Below, piece after piece: positions 1-12,661 of a stretch of 64,000 nucleotides of DNA. The stretch is taken from the NCBI GenBank assembly GCA_016710365.1, contig JADJVW010000002.1:248001-312000 (forward strand). The letters are read 5' to 3'. Each line of letters begins with the position of its first letter. The stretch's first letter is position 1. This DNA is from Candidatus Caldilinea saccharophila. Lineage in GTDB: Bacteria; Chloroflexota; Anaerolineae; Caldilineales; Caldilineaceae. The notes under the pieces were generated by a model. The model was not told where the DNA came from, did not search any database, and worked only from the letters and a program-made list of their open reading frames with translations. Position numbers and translations under genes: made by a program.

Positions 1-1068
<1,068 letters not shown>

Positions 1069-1107
1069 GAGAAATTCCCTTTCATCAATCGCTTGAAGCT
1101 TTCAAAC

Positions 1108-1159
1108 CTATCGGTTTACTCTATCGGTTTACTCTATCGGTTTACTCTATCGATTTACT
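1108..1159. repeat. 13-bp tandem repeat, 4 units
   Basis: Four adjacent copies of CTATCGGTTTACT; the fourth has one change (G to A). The array fills most of the E2-E3 gap, and its last unit overlaps the final codon and the TAA stop of the E2 gene. No stem-loop is evident. Copy number could vary by slippage. Confidence 0.9.
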
Positions 1160-2462
1160 CTGCCCAATTCTCTAATTTTTCTTTCACCGCTGTCAAGAAC
1201 CGATCCGCCTGCGCACCATCCATCACGCGGTGGTCGAAGGCGAAACTCAGGTAGCACATCGGGCGGATGACGATGGCGTCGTCGGCGCTGGGCAGGAGCG
1301 AGGCGCTGCGGCTGCGCACAACCGGTCGCTTGACGATGGCGCCCACGCCCAGGATGCCGCTCTGTGGCTGATTGATGATGGGCGTGGCAAACAGGCTGCC
1401 GCCTGTCCCGTGATTGGTCAGCGTAAAGGTGCCGCCTTGCAGCGCGTCCGGCTGCAATTGACCGGTGCGCGCACGTCCAACCAGGTCGTTCAGCGCGCGC
1501 GCCAGCCCGGCCAGATTCAGCGCGTCAGCGTTGCGGATGACAGGGACGAGCAAACCCTTGTCCAGCGCCACCGCAACGCCGACGTGGATGCGTTGGTGCA
1601 GCAGGATGCCGGCGTCGGTGAAGCGGCTGTTGGCCTCCGGCACGGCGCGCAACCCAACGACGACGGCAGCGACGAAGTAGGGCGTATAGGTGAGCGTGGC
1701 GCCATCGCGAGTGTAGGTGCGCTTGTTAGCCTCGCGGTGGCGCACCACGGCGGTCATATCCACTTCGCAGATGCTGGTGACGTGCGGGCTGATGCGTTTG
1801 CTCAGCACCATGTGTTGTGCGATGGCGCGGCGCATGGTGCTGAGCGGCTGCAAGACGTCGTCATCGCCGGCGGCTGCGGCGGCCGGCTTGTCTAAGCCAG
1901 CCGCATCTTCATCTTCTCCGTCTTCGTCCGCGCTTTGCTCACCTTTGGCGAGGTGCGCCTCTATATCTTTCTTCGTGATGCGCCCACCCAACCCCGTGCC
2001 GGTCACCTGCGCCAGGTCAATGGCATGTTCGGCCGCCATGCGCGCCACCACCGGGCTGATAAAGGTGCGGCCGGCTGGGCGGGTTTCTGCCGGCGGCGCA
2101 GCGCGCTGAACCTGTTGAGGCAGCGGCGGCTCAGTCGCAATAACCTCGTCGGTGGGCGCGGCTGTGGCGGCTGTGGCGGCTGTAGCGCCCGGTGTATCTG
2201 TGGCGTCTGGCGTGGCTGTCTCGCCCGCCGCGCCGAGCCGCGCAATGAGCGTGCCGGCCGCGACCGTGGCGCCTTCTTCGACCAGAATTTCCAACAAGAC
2301 GCCCGCAATCGGCGCAGGCACTTCGGTGTCAATCTTATCGGTGCTGATTTCGAGCAACGGCTCATGTTTGGACACGGCGTCGCCGGGCTGTTTCAGCCAG
2401 CGCAACACCGTGCCTTCGATGACGCTCTCGCCTAACTGGGGCATCTTGACTGGGGTGGACAT
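1155..2462 (-). CDS. 2-oxoacid dehydrogenase E2, dihydrolipoamide acyltransferase
   Basis: Core acyltransferase of a 2-oxoacid dehydrogenase complex, 435 aa. It has one lipoyl domain (residues ~3-78, lipoyl lysine K43 in EISTDKIDTEVPAP), an Ala/Thr/Pro-rich linker, a peripheral subunit-binding domain (~133-170, ISPVVARMAAEH...GLGGRITKKDI), a second acidic linker, and the catalytic domain ending with the DHRVMDG motif that carries the active-site His and Asp. A Shine-Dalgarno AGGAGG lies about 11 nt before the ATG. It sits directly upstream of the E3 gene. The single-lipoyl layout fits sucB- or bkdB-like enzymes, but the substrate is not decided by this sequence. Confidence 0.93.
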   Translation of the reverse strand: MSTPVKMPQLGESVIEGTVLRWLKQPGDAVSKHEPLLEISTDKIDTEVPAPIAGVLLEILVEEGATVAAGTLIARLGAAGETATPDATDTPGATAATAATAAPTDEVIATEPPLPQQVQRAAPPAETRPAGRTFISPVVARMAAEHAIDLAQVTGTGLGGRITKKDIEAHLAKGEQSADEDGEDEDAAGLDKPAAAAAGDDDVLQPLSTMRRAIAQHMVLSKRISPHVTSICEVDMTAVVRHREANKRTYTRDGATLTYTPYFVAAVVVGLRAVPEANSRFTDAGILLHQRIHVGVAVALDKGLLVPVIRNADALNLAGLARALNDLVGRARTGQLQPDALQGGTFTLTNHGTGGSLFATPIINQPQSGILGVGAIVKRPVVRSRSASLLPSADDAIVIRPMCYLSFAFDHRVMDGAQADRFLTAVKEKLENWAE

Positions 2463-2478
2463 CAGGTTGCTTCCTCCT

Positions 2479-2508
2479 GCTATGCGACCATCGAGCTATG
2501 CGACCATC
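2479..2508. repeat. 14-bp direct repeat, 2 copies
   Basis: GCTATGCGACCATC occurs at 2479-2492 and 2495-2508 with a 2-nt spacer, in the short gap between the asparaginase-like gene and the E2 gene. Possibly a slippage product; no further role is visible. Confidence 0.75.
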
Positions 2509-2514
2509 AGGCGG

Positions 2515-3456
2515 TCAGCCAGGGCTGGCTCGTCCATCTCCGCGCTGGTAAAGGTACCGCTTGCCAGGCACGGTCGTAAAACCGGCAACTTCGCCCGCGG
2601 GTGTAAGCGCAACGATGTTCATATATTGGCCGTCCGGCGCATCAAGCGTCAGCAGATCGCGCAGCGCCTCACGCCCGGCCGCGGCCAACGACATGCCGAA
2701 CTTGAGATAGAGGACAAGGCTGCGCGCGGTCGCCACGCGGATCGCCAGTTCACCCATGCCGGTGCAGGCCGCCGCGCCGTAGCGATCGTCACAGTAGTTG
2801 CCCGCGCCGATCAGCGGGCTGTCGCCGACGCGCCCGGGGTACTTCCAGCCCAGCCCGCTGGTGCTGACCGCGGACGCCAGCGCGCCGCGCCGGTCGCGCG
2901 CGATAAAGTTGACCGTGCCCAGCGTATCGACGCGCCCGGCTTTGTGTAGCTTGTCCTGCAGGTTGATCGGGCGGGTCAGCGCACGCGCCACACTGCGCAG
3001 AGGCTCCGCATCGCCCGGCGTCAGCTCGCGTTCGGCGAAGCGTTCACGCCAGCGGCGCAGCGACTCCTCGGTGCGTTGCTCCTGCGGCGTCTCGCCCAGT
3101 TCTGCCGCCAGCCGCTCCGCGCCGCGCGCCACGACCAGCACGTGCGGCGTCTCCTCCATCACGCGCCGCGCCAACGTGATCGCCCGGCCGTAACCCTGGA
3201 CCGCGGCCACCGCGCCGGCGCGCAGCATCGTCCCTTCCATGATGCTGGCGTCCAGTTCCACCTCGCCCAGGGCATTGGGCAAGCCACTGTAGCCGACGCT
3301 GTGGTCGTCGGGGTCGTCCTCCACGATCCGGCACGCCAGCTCGACCGCGTCGAGTGCGCTGCCGCCCTCGCGCAGCAGCGCCATGGCGGCCAGCATCCCG
3401 CGCCGCCCGTTCTCACTCGCCACCATCACCGGCATCGACGAAGCTATATCACCCAC
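2515..3456 (-). CDS. N4-(beta-N-acetylglucosaminyl)-L-asparaginase-like Ntn hydrolase
   Basis: Family T2 N-terminal-nucleophile hydrolase, 313 aa, related to glycosylasparaginase and isoaspartyl peptidase. The N-terminal half has the family pattern GGSALDAVELACRIVEDDP and SVGYSGLPNALGEVELDAS. After a variable linker comes VDTLGTVNFIARD, where T178 is the expected nucleophile exposed by autoproteolysis. The beta chain follows with STSGLGWKYPGRVGDSPLIG and AACTGMGE, matching the substrate-binding GRVGDSP and TGxGE motifs. No signal peptide is visible, so a cytoplasmic role in amide or isoaspartyl breakdown is likely. It precedes the E2 and E3 genes on the same strand. Confidence 0.88.
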   Translation of the reverse strand: MGDIASSMPVMVASENGRRGMLAAMALLREGGSALDAVELACRIVEDDPDDHSVGYSGLPNALGEVELDASIMEGTMLRAGAVAAVQGYGRAITLARRVMEETPHVLVVARGAERLAAELGETPQEQRTEESLRRWRERFAERELTPGDAEPLRSVARALTRPINLQDKLHKAGRVDTLGTVNFIARDRRGALASAVSTSGLGWKYPGRVGDSPLIGAGNYCDDRYGAAACTGMGELAIRVATARSLVLYLKFGMSLAAAGREALRDLLTLDAPDGQYMNIVALTPAGEVAGFTTVPGKRYLYQRGDGRASPG

Positions 3457-3506
3457 AGCGAGACTCCTCTTGTTTCAAGCTTGAATCTTTTATTGAAATA
3501 GCCTTT

Positions 3507-3595
3507 GACGCAGAGGCGCCGAGATGCAGAGGCTTGCGGAGAATATGTGTGAACCCTCTTGGCTCTTCCTCTGCGAACCTCTGCTACTCTGCGTC
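3507..3595. repeat. Hairpin repeat of the GACGCAGAGGCGC type
   Basis: The left part reads GACGCAGAGGCGCCGAGATG and the right part CTCTGCGAACCTCTG...CTCTGCGTC, so the ends can pair as a long imperfect stem. It fills the gap between the asparaginase-like gene and the Nfu-domain gene. Shorter half copies occur at 43291-43320 and 56321-56350. It looks like a dispersed non-coding palindromic element. Confidence 0.7.
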
Positions 3596-3602
3596 GGGAA
3601 AT

Positions 3603-3890
<288 letters not shown>

Positions 3891-4153
3891 GGCACGTAGT
3901 ATAGCAGAGGGCGCAGGATTTTGAGAAGGGAAGAAGAAAGGGACAGGGGACAGGGGAATGGCGCCCGTTTCGACAAGCATAGAATTTGTTTGAGACGTTC
4001 CACTTCATTGCGATAAAAATGGCAGAAAGGTTTGGACAACTGGGCTGGATGGACGGCCAGTCAGCACGATTTCATACAGGGTGCGGTCTATGGTCAAGAC
4101 GGGGATCGACAGCACCGTGAGTTGCTTGAGAGCAAGCATAAAGGATAGAACAC

Positions 4154-5203
4154 ATGCCACAAGCAAATCGAGCAACAACTTCTCTCTGGTCGTTAGGCAG
4201 ATTGCGGCGCTATCTTCCCGGCCTCATGCTTGCCATTTTGGTTGCTGCGTTGGCGATGGTGCTGCAAGCCATCGAAGTATATATCTGGAATCAACCGATT
4301 ATTGAAGGGTTGGTGATGGCAATCGTGCTGGGCATGATCATCCGCACGACATGGGGGCTGCGGCCCTCCTATGCAGCGGGCGTCAGCGTTGCAGCGAAGC
4401 AAGTGCTGGAAGTAGCGATTGTGCTCCTCGGTGCGTCGGTTGATCTTCCGGCATTGTTCAAAGCCGGCCCCACTATGTTGTTGGCAATCATGTTTGTCGT
4501 GGTGACGGGGATCGCGGCAAGTATGACGATCGGACGCTCACTGGGTCTTCATCCCAAATTAGCGATCTTGGTCGCCTGTGGCAATTCGATCTGTGGAAAC
4601 TCCGCCATTGCCGCGGTCGCGCCTGTGATCGGCGCGGATAATAAAGATGTGGTGGCGTCGATTGCGCTCACAGCGGTGCTGGGCGTGTTCGTTGTGCTGT
4701 TCTTGCCACTCTTGATCCCGCTCGTACAGTTGACTCTATATCAGTATGGCGTCCTGGCCGGCATGACAGTGTACGCTGTCCCGCAGGTTCTCGCAGCAAC
4801 TTTTCCCGTGAGCACCCTCAGCGGCGAAGTTGGCACGCTCGTCAAGCTGGTGCGGGTGCTGTTGCTTGGCCCCGTGGTGCTCTTCTTCGCGTTCCGCTAT
4901 CCGCAGCAGAAGCACACCACAGCGCGCGTTTCGTTGAATCGTTATGTGCCGTGGTTTATTGTCGGGTTCCTGCTGCTTGGTCTCGCACGTTCAAGCGGTT
5001 TACTGCCGCCCACGGTTGCTGAACCATTACGTGAAATGAGTCGCTGGCTCACAGTCGTTGCCATGGCCGCGCTTGGCCTCGGGGTGGATATTCGTGCGCT
5101 TCGTGTCGTCGGCCGACCTGTTGCCCTGGCCGTGCTCGGCTCATTAGCGGTCTTGATTGTTGTGAGTTTACTGACGATCAAGACATTGAATATAGGCGGG
5201 TAG
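4154..5203 (+). CDS. YeiH/UPF0324 family inner-membrane protein (putative sulfate exporter family)
   Basis: Integral membrane protein of 349 aa with about ten hydrophobic segments. The family motif CGNSICGNSAIAAVAPVI is present at ~157-174, together with GLVMAIVLGMIIR near the N-terminus and the C-terminal ALGLGVDIRALRVVGRP. This family includes E. coli YeiH and proteins annotated as putative sulfate exporters, but the transported substrate is not firmly known. AAGGA lies 10 nt before the ATG. It stands alone on the plus strand between genes on the other strand. Confidence 0.88.
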   Translation: MPQANRATTSLWSLGRLRRYLPGLMLAILVAALAMVLQAIEVYIWNQPIIEGLVMAIVLGMIIRTTWGLRPSYAAGVSVAAKQVLEVAIVLLGASVDLPALFKAGPTMLLAIMFVVVTGIAASMTIGRSLGLHPKLAILVACGNSICGNSAIAAVAPVIGADNKDVVASIALTAVLGVFVVLFLPLLIPLVQLTLYQYGVLAGMTVYAVPQVLAATFPVSTLSGEVGTLVKLVRVLLLGPVVLFFAFRYPQQKHTTARVSLNRYVPWFIVGFLLLGLARSSGLLPPTVAEPLREMSRWLTVVAMAALGLGVDIRALRVVGRPVALAVLGSLAVLIVVSLLTIKTLNIGG

Positions 5204-5231
5204 CGTCGCGAGGCAATCCTACGACGCTACC
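5199..5231 (+). terminator. Candidate hairpin at the 3' end of the YeiH-like gene
   Basis: GGTAGCGTCG pairs exactly with CGACGCTACC across a 13-nt loop. It overlaps the stop codon region and lies before the convergent methyltransferase gene. No T-run follows, so a Rho-independent terminator is only possible, not clear. Confidence 0.45.
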
Positions 5232-5282
5232 GGGGCGTAAACACTGGTTGAAAAGCCACCCCTTTTGACCCAGAGCGCCTTG

Positions 5283-6103
5283 TCAAGCCGGCTGCCCGGC
5301 TTCTTTCCGCGCAACGACCAGGAAGTGCTCGGGCAGTCCATTAAGAGGAGCCCCCTCCCAGTCAGCGACATCCTTCCCAAATTCATCTACCTCAAGCAAA
5401 CGGCATCCAGCCTTCAGGACCGCATTAATGTAATCCGAGATAGTCCAGTGGAATTCGTAGGATTTCAGGGCGCCTGGCTTTGGGTGCAGAATTTCCTCGG
5501 ACACATCGTATTCAAACGGGCCTCGCTCGAAATAGGAGGACGCTACGATCAATTGATGAGTCGATTCTTTCCAGATTCTCCGAAATGGATGGTATTCGGC
5601 GACCACGAACAGACCGTCGGCTTTCAGAATGCGCGCGGCCTCCGCGTAGTAGCGGTCGAGGTCTGACACCCAGACGGCCACGTGACCGCCGGTGTAAACG
5701 ATGTCGAATGTGCTGCTGTCGAGCCTGGCAAGATCCGTGACATCGGCGCGGAGGAAAGAGACCGCAAGGTCAAGTTCCTGTGCGCGCCGCGCCGCCACGT
5801 CGAGTTGATGCTGCGAAATATCGACAGAGGTCACCGCGCCGCCAAGCCCGGCCAGCGCAAAGACGACCTGGTTGTCCCCGCTGCCGAGCACAGCCACGTG
5901 CTTCCCACGTATATCGGTAAGGTAGGCCAGTTCTCTTGGGGAGAGCACGAGTTCCGGCTCCGCCGGGCACCGCCGCCAGAGCCCGCGCGAGTCCGCACCG
6001 CGGGCCCATTGTGCGGAACCAGCATCCCAGCGCTTTCTGTTTTCCTCGTGTAGCCTGTTGGTCATGTTTTTCGTGTCAATGCTGAGCACGGATAAACAGC
6101 CGC

Positions 6104-6107
<4 letters not shown>
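5283..6107 (-). CDS. Class I SAM-dependent methyltransferase
   Basis: 274 aa from a GTG start that overlaps the stop of the transporter ATPase gene (GTGA); an ATG at 6065 would give 260 aa (MTNRLHEENRKRWD). Motif I is HVAVLGSGDNQVVFALAGLGG, the acidic ribose-binding residue is in VTSVDISQHQLDVA, followed by FLRADVTDL and FDIVYTGGHVAVWVSDLDRYYAEAARILK, all typical of Methyltransf_11 enzymes. The substrate is unknown. Sitting at the end of the amino-acid transporter operon, it may be co-transcribed without sharing its function. Confidence 0.8.
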
Positions 6108-6860
<753 letters not shown>

Positions 6861-6874
<14 letters not shown>

Positions 6875-8120
6875 ATCCTAACTTGTTTTCCAGCTTGCGG
6901 CTGACAAAGCTCATACCATAGCTGAAAATAAAAAAGACGAAGGCGATGAAGACGTAGACCTCTTTGGCGACGCCGCCGGGAACGCCCAGCCATTCTGGCT
7001 GCTGGATGACAGCCTTACCGACCGCGACCAGTTCGAGCAGCCCAACCAGCGAGACCAGCGAGGTGTCTTTGAAAAGGCCGATAAATTGACCCACAATCGC
7101 CGGGATCACTTTGGTCAACGCCTGCGGCAGAATGATGAAGCGCAGCTTATCGAAAGAACCCAACCCTAGCGCTTCGGCGGCCTCGTATTGTCCCTTGGGG
7201 ATGGCTTGCAAGCCGCCTCGCACATTTTCGGCAAGATAGGCCGCGCTGAAGAGGGTGATCGCCGTCACCGCCCGCACCAGTTGTGATGGATTGCCCCAGT
7301 TGCTCGGCAGAAAGAGCGGCAGCATCGTCATCCCCATGAAAAGCAGCGTGATGAGCGGCACACCGCGGATCAGTTCAATATAGCCGACGCAGAAGTACTT
7401 GATGACCGGCAGGTTGCCACGCCGCCCCAACGCCAGCAACACGCCGATCGGAAAGCTCAGCGCAATGCCGACCACGGCCAACAGCATGGTGAGCATCAAC
7501 CCGCCCCACAAGTTGGTGTCCACCAGCGGCGCAAAGTCCCAGGAAACGCCCCACGCGGGAAGATGGAGGCCGCCCAGCAACAAGATCAGGGTGGCGGGCA
7601 GGCTGAGGATCCAGGCAATTGACAACAATTTGTTGGAGATAGGCAGCCGGGCGCCGATGAAATAGCCCACCACCAGGAGCGCCAGGCTGCCCGCCATCAC
7701 CCATTGCGCTTCCAGCCCGATCGGGATGAGCGCCAGGACAAGCAACAGCACGCCCAGCCCGATGCCCAGCCCGCGGATCATGCTGCCCCACTGCCCCGCG
7801 CTCACGCCAAACAGCGCGCTCACCATCAACAGCACCAGCGCCGGCTGCCATAACTGCGCCGTGGGGTAGAGTCCAACTGCAAAAATTTTGCGATTTGCCC
7901 AAATTGGCGCCCAGTACGCGCCGATGGCCCACTGCACAAGGCTGGTGACGATGTAGTAGAGCACAATCAGCGTCACGACCGTGAGGATGCTGTTGCCCAT
8001 GTCGCTAAATAAGTTGGCGCGCAGCCAGCCAAGGGCGCCGACCTCCGAGGCTGGCGGCCTTTGTGGCGGCGCTGGATGGTTCGTGTTTACCCAGCTTGGT
8101 GAATGGACGTCTGTCGCCAT
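6861..8120 (-). CDS. aapM: Polar amino-acid ABC transporter permease, AapM type
   Basis: Inner-membrane permease of 419 aa starting MATDVHSPSWVNTNHPAPPQ at ATG 8120. The open frame extends further upstream, but only as an out-of-frame shadow of the preceding permease. Several N-terminal membrane segments are followed by the conserved His/Glu/Gln-type permease domain: GGLMLTMLLAVVGIALSFPIG, YIELIRGVPLITLLFMGMTM, and the EAA loop EAAEALGLGSFDKLRFIILP that contacts the ATPase. It pairs with the AapQ-like permease encoded just upstream. Confidence 0.93.
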
Positions 8121-8170
8121 CAGTGCGTTTCCTTGGAACTCAAATTTTGGCTTTTGACAAAAGCCCGGCC

Positions 8171-9604
<1,434 letters not shown>

Positions 9605-9653
9605 AGGCGTCGCAGATCATACAATGAAGGAAAAGGCGCCAAAAAGAGATTGG

Positions 9654-9703
9654 GAGATTAAGAGATTAGAGATTTGGGGCCAAATCTCTAATCTCTTAAT
9701 CTC
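9654..9703. repeat. 24-bp perfect hairpin between aapJ and aapQ
   Basis: GAGATTAAGAGATTAGAG... at 9654-9677 pairs exactly with 9680-9703 around a 2-nt gap. It is built of GAGATT units and resembles the repeat at 39378-39424. Placed between the binding-protein gene and the first permease gene, it could protect or terminate the upstream message so that binding protein outnumbers permease; that role is inferred from position. Confidence 0.8.
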
Positions 9704-9721
9704 CAAGTCTTTAGTCTCGCT

Positions 9722-10805
9722 TTACCGGAACGGCGGCGCGTACAACAGGCCGCCTTCATTCCACTGCGCATTCTGGCTGCGCGGCAGGTTGAAGGGGGTG
9801 TCCGGGCCGAGGTTGCGGTCATAAATCTCGCCATAGTTGCCGACCTGTGTCAGCACCTGCGCCATAAAGTCGTTGGGCAGACCCAGTTTGGCGCCCATGT
9901 CGCCCTCGGCGCCCAGCAGGCGCTTGATGGTCGGGTCGTCGCTGCCCATCATCTCTTGCACGTTGGCGCTTGTCACACCGCTCTCTTCGGCCTGGATCAG
10001 ACCATTGATGGTCCAACGCACGGCATCGGCCCACGCCGGGTCGCCCTGATAGACTGCGCCGGCTAGCGGCTCCTTGGACATGGTGTCTTCAAGGATCATG
10101 TGGTCGGCCGGGTTGGTCAACTTAGTGAGGCTCGAAACCAGACCTGACTTGTCCGTTGTGTAGCCATCACAGCGACCTTCGTCGTAGGCAGCCAAGGTCT
10201 TGTCGTTGTCTTCAAAGACGACGGGCGTAAACTCCAGCCCACCGGCGCGGAAGACATCGGCCAGATTGAGTTCAGTTGTCGTGCCGCTCTGCACACAGAC
10301 CGTGGCGCCATCCATATCTTCCAAACTGGCGATGCCGCTGTCCTTGCGCACCATCATGCCTTGACCGTCGTAGAAGTTGACGGGCATGAATTCCATGCCA
10401 ACCTCGGCGCTGTCACGCGAGAGCGTCCAGGTCGAGTTGCGGAAGAGCACATCGACCTCGCCTGTGCTGACCAGCGTGAAGCGGTCGTTGCCGCTGGCAT
10501 AGCGATACTCGACGGCCTCAGCGTCGCCCAACACTGCCGCGGCTACGGCCTTGCAGAAGTCCACATCGAAACCGGCGTAGTTGCCGTTGGCATCGACATT
10601 GCCGAAGCCGGGCACCTGGTTGTTGACGCCACAGATCAACTTGCCGCGTCTTAACCGTGTCCAATAGGCTGCCTGCCTGGGCGGCCGGCGCCGCGGCAAC
10701 ATTCTCGACCGTAGCGGCCGGCGCCGGCGCTGGCGCCGCGCAAGCCGAATAGATCACTGCAATCACTAACAGGGAAATCCCCACCATTGTGAGACGCTTG
10801 TTCAT
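9722..10805 (-). CDS. aapJ: Polar amino-acid ABC transporter substrate-binding protein, frameshifted
   Basis: Lipoprotein-type periplasmic binding protein. From ATG 10805 (strong AAAGGAG upstream) the frame encodes MNKRLTMVGISLLVIAVIYS followed by ACAAPAP, a signal sequence with a possible lipobox Cys, then a Pro/Ala linker and GSLLDTVK. At about 10645-10650 the frame changes (net one extra base or two missing). It continues as RGKLICGVNNQVPGFGNVD, then GFDVDFCKAVAAAVLGDAE and the remaining solute-binding fold, ending in QNAQWNEGGLLYAPPFR. Both halves match AapJ-type proteins, so this is one gene of about 361 codons. Sequence error is as likely as true inactivation, because all partner genes are intact. 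Confidence 0.85.
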
Positions 10806-11261
10806 AAAGACTCCTTTTACTGTGTTGATACTGCCTTGAAGATTTGGTTGAAATGGCAAATTGCACGATGCTTCGAGCAAGCACCATTGGCAAGATCAGC
10901 AGTTGATCGCGCCCGGCGCTTACTTTGAATTCATGAACAACAATGGGAGCAGACTTACGTCCAGAATTCACCCGCCATCAAGCAGAAGTTGAAACGCCAG
11001 CGGCATACGAAGGATGCTGAAACTGATTGACGCTTACAACTACGCTTTTGATCGTTCAAGCCTTTCAGGTGTAAGGCGACTATAGCATGCCGTCTAGCTA
11101 CTGTCAAATCACGCAAAAAACGACGGTTCAACCCACATTCAGGGAGTTGGGCTGCTTCGAACGAGGGCGAATCGCAAGCTGCCTGGTCGAACGGAACGGT
11201 GACAGCCCGGACTCGGCGCCACCCAAAAAAATTTTGAGACGCTCCCAAACTTGCCGCAGAA
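10806..11261. other. Intergenic region between divergent aapJ and 11327 gene
   Basis: About 450 bp with no coding frame I can support; the open frames here have no recognisable features. It should hold the aapJ promoter on the minus strand, but I found no convincing -35/-10 pair for it. Confidence 0.5.
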
Positions 11262-11290
11262 TTGACCACATCTTCACCTTTCTGTATAAT
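11262..11290 (+). promoter_or_regulatory. Sigma-70-type promoter
   Basis: TTGACC at 11262-11267 and a perfect TATAAT at 11285-11290 with the ideal 17-nt spacer. The predicted transcript begins near 11297, about 30 nt before the ATG at 11327. Confidence 0.8.
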
Positions 11291-11326
11291 CAGGGACGCG
11301 CCATTTTTCGGGCGTGATCTTTGTCG

Positions 11327-11821
11327 ATGGATGCAAACATGGGCGGTCAAGCACCAGGTCGAAATGAGAATCCTCTGGATGATTATGCCACCAGAGCCAG
11401 TCGCGAATTGGCTGGGCGCACCACCGATGTCAACAATTCCAGCGTCGAGCGCGTCGAAAGCGGTCAAGTTTCGCTGCGCGAGTCGTTTGCACAATCTGTG
11501 CAATCCTCCGCCACTTACATGGAAGACGCGGCCGCAGGCGTCGTGAAGACCAGCTCACTCGAAGCAAAAGATGTCGCCATCGGCGTAGCCATGGCAAGCT
11601 CCGTCCATGCAGATACGCTGCAAGCCGGTATAGTCGCCGCCAAGCAATTGGAAGGCAATGAAATTCGGACGGGAGTGCTGCTGGCAGTCAATGTGCGTGG
11701 CGACGTGCACAGCACAGTGTCGCCTTTGGCTGGTTTCGCCATTGGCGCCGGTTTTGCGACGACGCTGTTGCTGATGAACAGGGCAATCAAGATGATCGGG
11801 CGTCGTCTCTCGCAAACGTGA
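11327..11821 (+). CDS. Hypothetical protein with C-terminal membrane anchor
   Basis: 164 aa, not recognised. The first ~60 residues are polar and likely disordered (MDANMGGQAPGRNE...). Residues ~65-130 show a loose repeat of short strands such as AAAGVVKTSSLEAKDVAIGV, AMASSVHADTLQAGIVAA and GNEIRTGVLLAVNVRGDV, with small residues at regular spacing. This could be a small beta-solenoid like bactofilin-type folds. A hydrophobic segment, PLAGFAIGAGFATTLLLM, near the C-terminus and a basic tail suggest a tail-anchored protein. A strong promoter lies just upstream, which supports real expression. A TTG at 11321 is an alternative start. Confidence 0.6.
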   Translation: MDANMGGQAPGRNENPLDDYATRASRELAGRTTDVNNSSVERVESGQVSLRESFAQSVQSSATYMEDAAAGVVKTSSLEAKDVAIGVAMASSVHADTLQAGIVAAKQLEGNEIRTGVLLAVNVRGDVHSTVSPLAGFAIGAGFATTLLLMNRAIKMIGRRLSQT

Positions 11822-11944
11822 CGCGGGCCCGACCCACAATTTCACCGATAAAGCCGGCAGCAGTCGCGCGACGCCATCAGGCCAATCGCTCCGACTATCG
11901 AAATTGCCGACAAATGACAATGATTTTATAAGCAGGAGACCAAA

Positions 11945-12598
11945 ATGTCTGATTTGAAACTTATGGCCGACCCAAGAACCGTCACCGGGCGCAAGGTTGG
12001 TCAACTGCGGCGCCAGGGGATGATCCCAGTGGTCGTATATGGCGCCGTCTCGGAGCCGGTGAATCTGCAGGTGCCCGACCGTGACCTGGAGCGCACGCTC
12101 CACGGCGGTGGCGCCTCTCAGGTGGTGGCGGTGTCAGTGAGCGACGGCGGCCTTCACAATGTGCTGATCAAGAACGTGCAGCGCGAGCCGGTCTACCACG
12201 CATTGTTGCACGCTGATTTCTATGCCGTCAATATGAACGAAACCCAGCGCGTGACGGTGCCGCTGGTCGCAACGGGCAAGGCGTCGGGCTTGACGACAGG
12301 GTTGATGTTCTTCCAGGCGCAAGAGATGATTCATATCGAGGCATTGCCGGCCGACATCCCCGCCGAGATCGAAGTTGATGTCACACCGCTGACGCTGGAA
12401 ACGCCTATCCATGTGCGCGACCTGCCGGCCATCAAGGGAGTTACGTACCTTGACGACTCGGATGAAGTCATCTTCACCTTGATGATGACGCGTGCCGGCG
12501 AGGCTGAAGATGGAGAGGGTGGCGAAGAGATGGAAGGCTCCGAGGCCGAGCCTGAGGTCGTCAAGAAGGGCAAGCAGACCGACGAAGACGACGAATAG
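11945..12598 (+). CDS. rplY: 50S ribosomal protein L25, CTC type
   Basis: 217 aa 5S-rRNA-binding ribosomal protein of the long Ctc form. The N-terminal L25 domain reads TVTGRKVGQLRRQGMIPVVVYG, and HALLHADFYAVNMNETQRV is the conserved end of that domain. The C-terminal TL5-like beta domain follows (IPAEIEVDVTPLTLETPIHVRDL). The protein ends in an acidic tail (GEEMEGSEAEPE). AGGAG lies 7 nt before the ATG, and a strong terminator follows the gene. Confidence 0.95.
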   Translation: MSDLKLMADPRTVTGRKVGQLRRQGMIPVVVYGAVSEPVNLQVPDRDLERTLHGGGASQVVAVSVSDGGLHNVLIKNVQREPVYHALLHADFYAVNMNETQRVTVPLVATGKASGLTTGLMFFQAQEMIHIEALPADIPAEIEVDVTPLTLETPIHVRDLPAIKGVTYLDDSDEVIFTLMMTRAGEAEDGEGGEEMEGSEAEPEVVKKGKQTDEDDE

Positions 12599-12612
12599 AG
12601 AAAGTTTCAAAT

Positions 12613-12658
12613 AAAAAAGGCGAAGCCGCCAGATAGTATCTGGCGGCTTCGCCTTTTT
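12613..12658. terminator. Bidirectional Rho-independent terminator
   Basis: A-run plus GGCGAAGCCGCCAGA pairs perfectly with TCTGGCGGCTTCGCC plus a T-run; the loop is about five bases. It separates the convergent rplY and LysM-M23 peptidase genes and can end transcripts from both. Confidence 0.93.
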
Positions 12659-12661
12659 TAT

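Noticed and set aside
10955..11503. 182-aa minus-strand open frame upstream of aapJ
   Set aside because: No motif, composition unlike a protein, and it overlaps the strong plus-strand promoter and gene.
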